Shown piece by piece: positions 12,554 to 26,700 of a stretch of DNA of 64,000 bases. A program made the translations under genes and the position numbers. Numbering within the stretch: position 1 is the stretch's first letter; each line of letters begins with the position of its first letter. Location of the stretch: positions 24,174,059-24,238,058 of the forward strand of contig OX243820.1 in the NCBI GenBank assembly GCA_945859605.1. The letters run 5' to 3'. The DNA is from Lumbricus rubellus. Taxonomy: Eukaryota; Annelida; Clitellata; Crassiclitellata; Lumbricidae. Below the pieces are notes generated by a model. It worked only from the letters and a program-made list of their open reading frames with translations. It searched no databases and was not told the DNA's origin.

Positions 12554-14864
12554 GTATGATAATGAAGATGATGTGGGCCAAAATTTTTTACCGTGAGTCC
12601 GGAAAAATGTTGCTGGTTCCTTGATTTATTGATGCGATTGATTCATATATTGAATTGATTGATTAATTGGTTGATTATTAGATTGATTGATTAATTGGTT
12701 GATTTATTGGTTGATTATTAGATTGATTGATTGATTGGTTGATTATTAGATTGATTGATTAATTGGTTGATTGATTGGTCGATTGATTGATTCGTTGATT
12801 GTTGGTTGCTTGCTTGATTGATGAGATTGAATGATTTATTTATTGGATTGATTGATTGGCTGATTATTAGATTGATTAGTTGATTGATCAATTGATTGAT
12901 TATTGGATTGATTGATTAATTGGCTGATTATTATATTGATTGATTTAAAAATTGACTGATTGATTGATTGATTAACTGATTGATCAATTAGTTGATGCTA
13001 TAATTGACATGTGATTATTATTCGTTTTAGTACACGTACAAATTCTCCGATCTCCGATCTCTCGATCCTCAGACGCTGTACGATCCTCTCCTCAGCATTC
13101 CTGCCGCTGGAGTCGTTCCGAAGAAGAGATCAGGTGAGACTCCGTCCAACCATTCTGTCTTAATCATCGATCCCATGCTCATCGGTCATCGAGCAGGGAG
13201 GGAGGGCACCAGGGTCCGTGGAGCGGGGAGGGCACCAGGGTTCGTGGGGTAGAGGGGCATGGGGTCCGCAGAGGCTGAGGGGTCGCCTCCTAGCTATATA
13301 CTGCAGGAGATAAGGAGGCTCGTGATGTATCCTCTTATCTAACCTGGTGCGATCTGGAGGTTTACCTGGCGCCGAGTAGGATTCAGGTGAGGAAAGAAAT
13401 TAGTTGAAAAAATGAATTGTTTCTCAAAGTGCAGAAACTACATTGTATGCAAGATCGATCGATCGGTCTGAATCAGCTAGTGCATAATAGATAGACATCC
13501 AGGGTATTATATAGTCCCTGGAAACATTTATGTGAAATTACGCACGTACATGTACGAGTATGTGTCAATGTATATAATTCATTCATTCATTCATTCATTC
13601 ATTCTTTCTTTCTTTCTTTTTTTCTCATTCTTTCGTTCACTTCAAGATTTTATATAGTGCCCCTTTAAGAAGTCAGTTCAGAGGCGCTCCCAGTCCAACC
13701 GCGGTGATACAAATGTATTTATGTTTGTACGTAAGGTTATATGCAGGTATGTATGCATGTATGTAAGTATGTATGTATGTATGTATGTATGTATGTATGT
13801 ATGTATGTATGTATGTATGTATGTATGTATGTATGTATGTATGTATGTATGTATGTATGTATGTATGTATGTATGTATGTATGTATGTATGTATGTATGT
13901 ATGTATGTATGTATGTATGTATGTATGTATGTATGTATGTATGTATGTATGTATGTATGTATGTATGTATGTATGTATGTATGTATGTATGTATGTATGT
14001 ATGTATGTATGTATGTATGTATGTATGTATGTATGTATGTATGTATGTATGTATGTATGTATGTATGTATGTATGTATGTATGTATGTATGTATGTATGT
14101 ATGTATGTATGTATGTATGTATGTATGTATGTATGTATGTATGTATGTATGTATGTATGTATGTATGTATGTATGTATGTATGTATGTATGTATGTATGT
14201 ATGTATGTATGTATGTATGTATGTATGTATGTATGTATGTATGTATGTATGTATGTATGTATGTATGTATGTATGTATGTATGTATGTATGTATGTATGT
14301 ACGTATGTACGTATGTACGTATGTACGTATGTACGTATGTATGTACATGTATGTACTATGTACACATACACTATACATGCATGTATGCATCAATGTATTA
14401 GGGCAATTGGTGCATACACTTGAAGTACGTCCAAAGAGCAATGTGATGCATGACAAACGACATTACGTTGAAAACATTTGCTTGCAACTGATTTCCTACA
14501 TTGTTCCCAGATTGACGTCCTGACGAATAGCATTTGCTCGTATACAACGTACATGTAGCGTGAATGTATCCGGACAATTTTTATAAACGCCTTTTAGTTA
14601 CCGTTCATAGAACGTAGAGACCCTAGAAGCTGCCAACATGTATAACAGACAGGTGAAAATGATTAGACCCTCAGCGGATGTTAGGTTTTTTAAGGCAGCC
14701 ATACGTAGATCCGTACTGTCTTTCTTTTTTGTCTGTCTTTCTGTCTTTGTCTCTCTGTCTGTCTGTAAGTCTCTTTCTCTCTCTTTCTCTTTTTTCTCTC
14801 TATCTCCCTCCCTCCTCCACACTCTATCTCTGTCTCTCCGTATCTCTGTATCTCTGTCTCTCTG

Positions 14865-14915
<51 letters not shown>

Positions 14916-17900
14916 CACACACATGGATATACTTCGCAATCATCCTGAGGCTGCAGCATGGGACCACACGCACTCGTTGAAATGCCAAGTGAGGAAGACC
15001 TCACACCGTCTGCAGTAGATGACCGCAGGTGGTTAAATAACGCCAGCCACATGTGCTCACTGCTCATCTCTGGGATGGCGGTCGAAAGAGATTAGGAGGA
15101 GTGAATGACTGAATGAATGAATGAATGAATGAGTGAATGAACGAATGAATGAATGAACGAATGAATGAGTGAATGAATGAGAGAACGCGTTTACATGACT
15201 GACTGAATGTATGAGTGAGCAAGCGAGCGAGCGATTGAAACACTTTATACGAAGTGACAAAGTGAAAAAAAGGAAAAAGTAAAGACTCAGAAGTGCATGA
15301 ATTGATTTATCAGAGAATTCACCAATCACATTATAATTGGTGAGCTTCGGCAAGTGGAGGAACGGGTATTGGTCCATGTGATGTATATACACGTGGCATG
15401 GTATTTGGTACGAATGGTGTTCTTTTAATGTTGTAGTGCTATATATTAATGTTGTTCAGTTTGAATTACAAAATTACAATTGTAGCCTACTTCTAAGAAG
15501 GTTTCTTTCAGTTGCATGCATTCGGCTGGATAGTGAATCCTGCAATTCATTGCTTGAGTAGTTGTTATGTCATTGATAATATAATCATTTTCATGAATCA
15601 ATACAACTTTCTTGTTGTATAGGCCTAAAGCTTTCTGTGTATAGGCCTATGTTGAGCTAATCTCTGTACCTGCTACGAAAGACCAATTGCTTTAAACATA
15701 TTTGAACAATTTCTTGATTAACTAATTCACTGATTGATCAATTCCTCGATTGACTAATTGATTGATTGATTTATACACGAAGCATGACAATAGACTATGA
15801 TGCAATGACGTTTGATATTAATTTCATTGTTGGATTTATAAGCTATCAAAGTTAACACCCCTGCCACCAGCATTTCCATATTGGAAGGATCCACACGGAT
15901 CCTGTAATGACCCATATAGGAATCTGGATTCTATCTGGGCTCCATGTTCAAATTTTATGGCATACTGGCAGGGGGCGAGCTATAATGTGTAATAACAGTG
16001 TTGCTGGTTTTTGACTCTGCAGTGCTTGTCTGTTGGTGTAGAGTTCCAGTTGGCCATCCCGTGCACTGGTCGTCTGACGGGCATCGCATCGATGTACATC
16101 GTCCTTCACATCTCGACGGCCAGAGGAGAGAGGGTGCCAGGGTCGCCGCTCAAGTTTCACCTCCGCAAAAGATGCCTCGCATTCGGTATGTGGTCACTCA
16201 TTCATTAGTTCATCATTGTGATCGCCTTATTCGTCTTTCAATCCCTAGTTATAATTGTTTCCATTCATGCAGCCGTTCTTTCTGCGATTGCAATTACACT
16301 GTTTATATAAAAATTATGTTGCGTATTTTCAACAGATTGCTTACGTACTCAGGCCCGGCCTTAGGGCAAGGCGAGCGAGGCAGCCGCCTTGGGCCCGCGC
16401 TTTCTGGAGCTCCGCGCTTTCTGGAGCTCCGCGCTTTCTGGAGCTCCGCGCTTTCTGGAGCTCCGCGCTTTCTGGAGCTCCGCGCTTTCTGGAGCTCCGC
16501 GCTTTCTGGAACTCCGCGCTTTCTGGAGCTCCGCGCTTTCTGGGGCCTCGCGCTGCTGACTATATATTTTTTACTGTAATGATATTTAACTCTGACAACG
16601 AGTATACGTGGCTTTGTTACAATGTTGGCAGTCAATTTCCCGCATGAATGTGATGATGTGAGAAAAAACTTAACTTGCAGACAAAGCGAGTCACATCAAC
16701 TGGTCTACTGCTGTGCATTTCTTTGATTCCACTGATAACTTGAGAACGGTCGTAAATGATTAAATTAAAACCTTCCGAGCCACAGATAGAGTCTAAGCTT
16801 CTTAATTTTTATTATCTATAATGTTAATTAACCACGCCCGTTACTACTATGTTTCAATTCTCAATTACACGAAAAAGGCAGTTCTGTATGAATTTGTTCG
16901 GCTGTAAAAGCTCTTTTGTGTAGTTAAAAATAGTTCAAAATGTTCATTTTTAAATCAGATTTTGAATAATTTACCATGGATGATGGGAAAGGAGAGAAGG
17001 GATTGTGCAATTCAAAAAATTCATTAAGAGAAGTCCTGCTTCTCAATGATAGGCCTACGTAATTTCGAAATTGACCTAAGCTCAAAATTGACTACTCGTT
17101 TCGCTTTCGAGTGGAGCTTTAGAAATTTTGAAATTGCGATTACGATTACGGTTACTCGGTCGTAACGGATGAAAGTAGCGAAGGTGGCCACCGACTCAAC
17201 AAAGATTACCATAATAGAGATAGGTCGTAATCGTAATCGTAATCTCCAACGCAGGGCACCAGCTTATTCACTAGCGCTGCATGGGGAGTCGCCTCTGAAG
17301 AGTTTCTCACGAAGTGGCGCAGCATAAATTCATGATTACGATTACCTGGAGTTTTACGATCGATCTGACGAGTACTGATGACTTGGAAGCGCTGATTTCA
17401 ATAAATTGATGGCTGTTGACGTCACAGATCTGAAAAAGACGATGGATTGAAAAAGCGACTCCCGCGGTATTTCTAATCAGTTCTAAACATCTTCTAATTA
17501 CTTCCAAGCGGCGCCGCCACATCGCAAATATCACCTCGAGTTCGACGATGGCTAGAATCGCAGTTCTTTTCAACGCGCCCTTCCTTCACACTCCACTGCC
17601 CCCTCATCAACGGCTCATTGTGAATTCCTTGCTTTCATCTACCCATCCATCGACCCGCCCGCCAGATCGTCCCACCATCAGCCGCTTGTCTATCCTCTTC
17701 CGTCATCCGCGGGACTCACTCGCCATGTGGTTCTGATGCCGCGCGGGCGGGATGCCTGCAGCGCGCGCCGAGAATGCGCGTTCCGCCGTAATTGATAATT
17801 ACGCAGTTCCGTTATTGAGTAAAAGGCAAATTAACTCTGCTGCAGCAATTTCGACCATTCTCATTCTATTGGTACTTATTACGGTCTTAAATACGTCAGG

Positions 17901-20900
17901 GCTTTCGTTAATTATCAGCCAGGAACAACGATTATAATGCGCTGAAATTGTTTTCGGACGGCGATAAAGATGACCTATACCGGGTGCGTCGGCAGTCGAC
18001 TTGAAACGTGCGACTTTGTTGAAAATGTACTTTTTTTGAAACATTCCTGAATTATCGCAATAACTTGCAAGATTTGTTAGTAGCTGGGCGTAGCTCTAGT
18101 GAGATAGGCTATTTTAAGTAAGGCAGCTGACTAAAAGTTGGAGATAGGCCTACAGGTCTATAGATCTAATTGAAAATCAATGCAGTTTAATTTTATTCGT
18201 GTTTGCATAGATAAGAATCATAAGATAGACCTAAATCTGAAAACTTAAAACCGGAGAAAGCTTCCAGATTCAGTTCTGTGGTGTTCTTTCAAACTATTAA
18301 GAGATTTTACTATTCAAAAACATTGCCCGCTCGCGTATCATCTACTGAGCTTGAGAGATGCCGGTTGAATTAAGATCCTCCGAGTACATTTTTTAATGGT
18401 TTACAATAATTATTTAAAGTAGAAATCACAATGGCGCTTGTTGCCTTAACAATCATGGTAGTAGATCTAAGAGTGTGAAACCTTGTTTGAGGGAAGTTTC
18501 ATTAACTGTGATGCCTAGAAAATCTTTTGAATTGCCTTGTACAGTCTCTCAGTGCACTTTCTAGTCCAATAATTATTGTGTAATTGTGCAACTTCCAAAT
18601 GCACATGTAGGTTTACTCTTCGTTAATCTATATTAAGTTCAGTTGCACAAAGGTCTTGACAATACAATGCCAAAGGCCACAAATACAACAAAGGTATTGA
18701 CAATAGTATGCAAAAGGCCACAAACGTTTTGCTTGTGAATTCTTGACCATTGTGTAGGTCCTATAATTATTATACGCCCATCAATATCTCTGTTCGATCT
18801 TGCAGGACAACCTGAGCGCCTTTGAGCGCCTCTGAGTAGTTTTCTTGAAGAGGCGCTATATAAATACTTGAATGAATGATTCTCTTGCATATCTTTTAGT
18901 AAACTATAGTATAGTCAATATAGGCCTAATTATTTTAGACAAGTGTCTGGATTAATTAGGGTTACTATTACAGCCATCATCATCGCCAACCCCACTACAG
19001 AAGCACATGTAAAAGACAAGAACGCATTATTATATAGAATGCGTGAAAACATTTTATGAATCTGCATTAGTGCAAGCCATGTGCGATCGTCGATACTTGC
19101 AAGTGTGGAATTTATATGGAGACCGCTTGAGAATAATTGCTTCAAAGCCGACATTTCTCGCGTTATAGTTCAAAGCAGCGTGCTCTTCATCGCCGTTCTT
19201 CACACTTTTAATGTCCCTTCGTCACCTCATCCCTCTTCTTCTTCTTGCCGCTCACCTCCATACCCCGCCCCTTCTCCCCTGCTTCATCTCCCCCTACTCC
19301 ATTTCCCCTTTCTCTGTCTCTTCCCCCTTTTGCAACTCGCCGTCGTTGCCGTGTGAGCAATCACCTGGTGGCCAGCCGCGACCCGGCCGTAATAAATTGG
19401 GCGTGGGTTAAGGAGCACTTAGCTCTCAATTCGTGGTCCAAGACCCTGGCTTAAACGAAGACAGAGCGCAATGAACCCTGGATACCGGATAACAGACAGA
19501 CAGACAGACCAGCAGACAGGTAGACAGGCGGACAGACAGATAAAGAGGCAGACACACAGACAGAAAGACAGAAAGACAGACATACAGACAGACATAAAGA
19601 TAGGCAGACAGACAGACAAAGAGACAGAAAGACACGTCATGCAGACAGACAGACAGACAGCCAGACAGCCAGACATACAGAGAGTGAAAAAGGGAGAGAG
19701 CAGTCTCTGACTAATTGAGACAAGATGCGGGATAATCTCAAAAGGATGGCGCTGTTGATACATAAAGACGATACCGTCGATACGCTGCGATAAAAGGAAA
19801 TTCGATTGGAAGTCTATGTGCGACGAGAAAGCGGGAGGAAGCAAAAAAAGCAAGAAAGAAAAACAAGAAAAGCAAAGAGGGAAAAGAACGAGGGAACAAA
19901 TAAACGAGGGAAAACGATAATTGGCCAGGCACAGAACAAAATGGCCGACGTAAATTAGCCTAACTAACAGATTATGAAGCGCCTTTTGCTATAACAAATA
20001 TTGAAGACGCGGACTCAGGGCCGGTGTCACGAAATAAAGTCTCCCCCCGAAACAGAGTCTCCCCCTTGCTGATACAGAGTCTCCGGGGGGAGACTCTGTA
20101 CCGGAACAAAGTCTCCCCCATCGAAATAGAATCTCCCCCTCTACGATACAAAGTCTCCCCCTACTAAAAATCGCCCCTCTAGATTTCTGATATAATATGT
20201 TTTATGTTTATTTGTGAATATAAATAATATTGGTGTTGAGGCCTATTTAGTGTAATCGGACATGATTTTTTTAATAAAATATAAAAAGTATGAAGTACCG
20301 GTAATAATTGTTGTAAGCTTAGCCTACAGCAGAAAGGCCTAAATGTAGGCCCAACATGCAGGCTGTAATAAGACCACTATGCCTAGTATGTCGGTCCGCG
20401 TAGGTTATGTTACTGAAACGCAGTTTAGACATTGTTAGGCCTATAGGCCCTATAGGTTTAGCAGACCTACATTGTCATGTTAATAATAAATGGCTCTGAC
20501 TAGATACAGGCATTTCACATTTCATTTTAGGCCCTATTTAGCTAGGGTGCATAAAACAATTCTGCAATTATCAATCTCTATCCGATTAGCATACCTATAG
20601 GGTCTAATTAGGCTACTTACAGGCCATATAGATAGGCTAGGCCAAAAGCCTAAGCTATATTTAAACCTGTAGGCATAGTCCCACTTGTTTACACTATTAT
20701 TTATTTTATTTGTATCAATTATCCATTTCTATCGCGTCCCTTCAAGCTCACTAGTCAGAGGCGCTCCTGACTACAGCGCGGATACTGCATCGGAGTTAGG
20801 CCTACACGCCTACACGCCTAAGCGCCCGAGCATTTGCAAACGAAGGACTTGCTCAAGGTCCCTTCGCGGCGGCTTGAGGTGGATTTGAACCTTCAACCTC

Positions 20901-23744
20901 CGGCTGCAAGGCAACGAAATACCCACTACACCACCGCGCTCCACAATAAATGAAAGGCAGCACAATACTAGGCCTATAGGCCTAACTGACAGGAAAAATA
21001 AAGTCAGGGAAAATTTGAAGTGGTAGGCTTATGATAACAGAGCGCTTCGGCGTGTAACTCCGATGCAGTAGACATTTATATTAAATGATCCTTTATACGA
21101 TTTTATATATAATTATATGATACATATGATAGACATAATATATACACATGATATATATATATTATATGCATATCATAAATATATATATATATGTGTGATA
21201 TAATTTGATATATATGATGTGATACATATCATATACATGATATGTATCATTTATGATATATATGATACATTTGATATATATATATATATCATATATAGAT
21301 GTATATGCTATATATATATATGAAATACATGATATTGTATCATATGATATATATGATATATATGATATGATACATATTATATAATTGAGATATTTTACAT
21401 CTTATATGTATCATATATGTATCATATATATAATTAATATGATATATATATATATATTACTTATGTATATCATATGTATGAAATATATGAATATGATATA
21501 TATATATATATATATCATTTATGTATATCATATGTATGAAATATATGAATATGATATGTATATATGATATATATCATATATATGATACGCTTATGACATT
21601 TATAAATGATATATAAGACATATATCATAAAATTAGTAATGTTGTTTGGTGAAAATAAATGTTGAACTGTGACTGATATTCACTGAAATTTAATTCTGAT
21701 CTCGAGGAGTTAGCGCGGAAAATAAATCTGAGTGGTAAAGGTTAACACATTGAAGGCCTATGGTAAATAGGCTTATGCACGTTGCTGTTGAAAACTGGTT
21801 AGTCAGATACAGGCTAGACATAAAGTGGATGGATGAAAAGATATCTTCGTTAAATCAAACATGGATTGATTAGGCCTACTTGAAGCATTTCGTGATTAGA
21901 TCATGAAAATAATTCTTGATGAAATAGTAACTGGATTGATGAAAACAATTCTTGATGAAATAAAAGTTGGATTTATAGAAAGAATTTTGACTAACCAATA
22001 ACATTATTAATAATAAGACCATACACCCTGCCTTGAATGACATCCACTCCTCTAGGCCTACTGGCAAAGTTGTTGTATTGGTCTGCTCTTTGTCTACTCG
22101 CTGCTTGAAATAGTTTTCTTTAAACTCTTTTCCCCGGTGTTTATGTACCGAGCTCGCCTCTGAATATAGCCTAGGCCTAGTTCATACGATGAGGAGCGCT
22201 CTATAAATGTCCAGATAAGAGAAGATATTTATTATTCATAATTATTGTCTTAAATTTTTTCCTTATTTTGCGGTGATCCATTCATAACCTAAAATCATTG
22301 TATTTATTATTATTATTATTATTATTGTGATTCCGCCTAAACACCGTCTCCCTTAAGCGAGATGACGCCAACAGCAATGGCGCCCTGATAATAACCGTGA
22401 AAGAGCGTCTTAATTTTGCGGTAATAATTACCACATCGAATGTTAAAATAGCCGTATCTCGGTTATTAAAGTGAATTGTGAGTTGAAAACCATCGCGACA
22501 CCGGTACCAAATTATACTGCTTGGTGACAAATTCGTAAGAGAATGTTTTGCAAATTGTTTTAAAAGAATATTCAAAAAGACGGGCAAACTTTCAGACATA
22601 TTTTGGTATAGATAAATGTGATGCGACTGTATCAAATCGCGCGTTGAAATAAAGTCTCCCCGGGGAGACTTTGTTTCGGCAGGGGATGAAATATTTTCTC
22701 CCCCCGGAGACTTTATTTCAGAATAAAGTCTCCGGGGGGCGAATCTATTCCAAAACAGATCCTCCGGGGGGAGAATCTGTTTCGAAATAGAGTCTCCGGG
22801 GGGAGACTTTTAGGGGGGAGACTCTGTTGCGCGACACCGGCCTTAGCCCAAATGGCGCCCTAGGCAAGGCATACATTTGGCGCCCCAGGCATAGGCCTGA
22901 ATTTGGTGCCCCTAGATTCCCACTCAATTGTTCAGCTCACGTCAGAATCTAAAGATGAATTAGACAGTGCCGGTTTACGCTCACAAGGCCGTAGCCAGGA
23001 TTTTATTTCGGGGGATGTTTTCTTGACCACGAATTTTGAGGTGCGTACACGCTGCGGTCGACTTTTTTGGGCGAAATTTTCTGATGACTTTTTGTTAGTC
23101 GTCGAATTTTCTTACGTCCACAAACATTATTTTCCGCGATTTTCGACTATTTTTTGTTCCAAATTAGGCCTACATTACACACTGTCATGTGCTAGCAAAT
23201 ACATAATTATTTCATTTTTACATTATTTCATTTCGGGGGTGTTCAAAGACCCAAAACATCCCTCTAACTACGGCCTTGTACGCTCAACTGAGTAATTCAG
23301 TCTAATTTCTTTATTAGTACACTGAAGGCTAGATAATATTCAATTTTGTGGAGAATGGTATAAGTTTTAAAAAATATGAAAATAAACTATTGTTGAATTG
23401 GCGCCCTCTTTGATGGAAATGGCGCCCTTAGAACTTGGCGCCTCATGCAACTGCCTGCTTTGCCTACGCCTAAGGTCGGCCCTGCCTCAGTTAGGCTACT
23501 GCCCCTTTCTTGAAGACATTGTTTTAAATTCTTTCCATTAGCGAAAGTCTTGAGTTTAAAACAATGTAGTGTAATAAAAAAAAAACTCGCCGGTGCCGCG
23601 GCGCCCCCCAAAGGCTGCGGCGCCCTAGGCAACTGCCTACTTTGCCTATAGCTAGGGCCGGCCCTGCGCGGACTGCTATCCTTAACGATTGTAGGCCTAT
23701 AGTTAATTGAAGAGCAGTATATAAATTATGTTCATCTTTGATAC

Positions 23745-23789
<45 letters not shown>

Positions 23790-26700
23790 ATCATAATTGA
23801 CGGTCTATCGATTTTGTATTGATTGAGCGCCTGCGAGCTGGTCCCGGGGACTTGGCTTTGTGTAAATTCCGAGTTTGAAGGATTGACTTAAATATTGCGC
23901 TCCATAAGCATCGCGTCTGAGAAAATAAACGGATGTTAACTTGGTTCAAAATCATCGCATCATCATAAATTATTATGGTGAACCATCTCTTACATGGGAG
24001 CTTACTTTCACAGTGTCACGCGGTTGCAATTTAAAGATTAATAATTTTTATGTACTACGTTTAAATCCATATATTTGTTAAGAGGTGATGCATATGCGTG
24101 GGCGCTATAATTAAATCCAAGCTGCAATGTTTCCATAACCTATCTTTTCGTGGAGACCTCATGTTCTGTCTTCGGCTTGTATTTATCCTTTGGTGTGATT
24201 TCGTAAAGAGGCGCTGTATAAATTGAGTAATTGTTACGGTAGCCTACATTAAGACACTTAACTAATTTCTTTAGTGGGATTTCGTGAAGAGACGCTCTAT
24301 AAATCGACTAATTATTATTTATTCATAATATTTTTTAACAAACGGAACTAATTTCGCTGTTGTGTTATTGTTGTTTTGTAGAGAATCGAAAGGTGTGCAA
24401 GTTGTCGTGCAAGAACGGAGGAAAGTGCAACGAGCAGGGCAGATGCGACTGCAAACCCGGATACTATGGCCTGCGATGTGAAAACGGTATACGACCTTCA
24501 TGCGGTTCTGTTTGCAGCATACTTCCAATGCAACATTCTAATTGTTACTCATTTCTTCTTGCAAATTGACCAGAGTACAACGCAATTTGAATATGTTATC
24601 CGTGTACGCACTAGCAAAGTCACATGACCTCAGTTTTTAGAACCGGTGTGACTTCGTAAATTTAGTTATTCTATATACTATATAGTCTATACTGTATACT
24701 GTATAGGCCGGTTTCTTTCAATTGCATGCAGTCACAATATTTACCTCTCGATGTATATTTGCAATATTTGCTTTCTATACAGAATGCCTATAATTTTTCC
24801 AAGTGTCGGTTGCTTATTGGTATTTGCTTATTGTTTCCAATGCCCCTTATCCATAATGCCTATAATTGCAGTCTTTATAATTATTTCTGAATTTTGTCTG
24901 TGGTCTTTGTAGCCGTCTGTTTTCCACAATGCATGAACAACGGAACTTGCGTCAGTCCGAGCAAATGTTCTTGCAAAGAAGGATTTCACGGCAGTCGCTG
25001 TGAACTTGGTATACGATGAGTTATCTCTATAATAGCATCTCTTTCTATCGCCTCTTTGTTCTCCATATCTTAATCCTCCTCCTCATTATCATCTATCTTT
25101 TTCTATGTTTCCTTCTGCACCTCCTCCACCTATAGGCCTATATGCACATCCTACTTTTTCTTCTCATTCTCCGCCTCTTCTTGATTATAATAATAATAAC
25201 AATCATCATCATCATCATCATCATCATCGTCATCATCATCGTCATCGTCGTCGTCGTCGTCGTCGTCATCGTCGTCGTCGTCATCATCATCGTCGTCGTC
25301 GTCATCCTCATCATCATCATCAAGAACATTTACATCATTGCAGTCATTGTAATCATTTATCAGAGTTATGACCACTTTCAGCAGCAGCAACATGGTCACG
25401 CATGACAACACCTAACATAGCGCAATATAAGTGATTCATAGCAACATCACTTTCCTTGCAGTCTTTCGTTTCTATATATTTATCCACAGATATCCAATCT
25501 CCTAAAGTACCATCATGCCCATTACCATCTGAAGGGACCCAAATGGGTTCCATATAGGTCCTTGCGGGAATCCACATGCATGGTTACAATTCGGAAAAAA
25601 CCCTGGTGACAAGTTTGCAATCTTGCAAATTACGTGACAAATTTTTAGTTCGAAGTTGCACTGCAGAGATGACATGTGAATCTTCTGTTACTTTACATTA
25701 CAAAAAATGCGCAGTTCAGAGATTGACGTGTTACATGGCAACGCGCGAACCGCAATCGGAATGCATTTCCAACGCAGTATAATATGTAATAAGCCTAACT
25801 CGACCGTCTTCGTGTGTTGTAGCCGTGTGCAAGCATCCGTGTCTGAACGGCGGATTCTGTGCGGAACCAGAAGTCTGTAGGTGTCCAGCCACACACTACG
25901 GAGATCACTGCCAGCACCAAAGCGGTAAGACGATCACCTCCACCACCGCCGCCGCCTCCACCGCCGCGGCGCACCTGTATGCGATGAGGCACATGCGCCA
26001 CCACCACCACCACCACATCCACCACCACCACCACCACCACCACCACCACCACCACCACCACCACCATCACCACCATCATCATCTTTCTATTACTCCCTCA
26101 AGCAGTTTCAGATGTCGGATGTTGGGGAAAACGTGTATCCAATATAGAGTGTATAACACTGTATACGTTTAACCTGCTCCTCAGGATATGAGCAGGTCAA
26201 AGGGCACAGTTGAATGGGGTTACCTACTGGGTGGCATATAGGTGTTCACATTACCAAGTCTGTTACGGGTTAACTGTGAGCACGATGAGGAGTTTGACAA
26301 TGGAACAATGATAACTGACTTGCGCGAATGGTAAACATCAGGCAGGAACCAGGATCGATCGATACCCTTAAACCTTGTAAACGTTGACCTAGTCTTCATC
26401 TTCTTAGATCAGCAGTAGGATAGATGGACGCCTTGAATAGCTGCCATATAGTTGAATGCCCCTACTATATTTTTTATTATCTTATACTATAGTTTGAATA
26501 TCATGTGATCGTACTATGGTTTGCAAGTTTGAATTAACAAACATTAAACATGACTATGCATAGGCGTAGAGGACATTTCAGCGTTGGGGGGGGGGGGGGG
26601 CAAAATTGAGACTTTTGCCCGAAATTTTTTTTTCCTCCGGCCGAAATCTTAAAAAAATTCCCCTTTCGCTTGCCCGAAAATTCTGACGACCTTTTTTTAG

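Larger units (their letters stand above)
16186..20015. other. WIF1 intron sequence between recognised repeats
   Basis: No exon seen. Contains the 17-bp minisatellite, SINE 3' ends at about 17290-17335 and 18815-18880, and a (CAGA)n tract at 19492-19690. Confidence 0.5.
20021..22840. mobile_element. Inverted-repeat element with CCGGTGTC ends, long copy
   Basis: Starts CCGGTGTCACGAAATAAAG and ends CGCGACACCGG. Both terminal regions are arrays of phrases such as AAAGTCTCCCCC / GGGGGAGACTTT in opposite orientation. Internal sequence near both ends matches the compact 401-bp copy at 38013. The 2.8-kb interior holds a SINE (20750) and an AT-rich block (21060-21620) and no transposase ORF, so it is non-autonomous. 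Confidence 0.75.

Noticed and set aside
13673..14523. Long frames of MYVC and YIHT repeats
   Set aside because: Translations of the (GTAT)n microsatellite.
16255..16647. Repeat protein-like frames (RAFWSSALSGAP)
   Set aside because: Product of a 17-bp minisatellite that stays open in all frames.
24319..24528. Minus-strand frame overlapping EGF module 1
   Set aside because: Shadow of the WIF1 exon, which has splice sites and six EGF cysteines on the plus strand.
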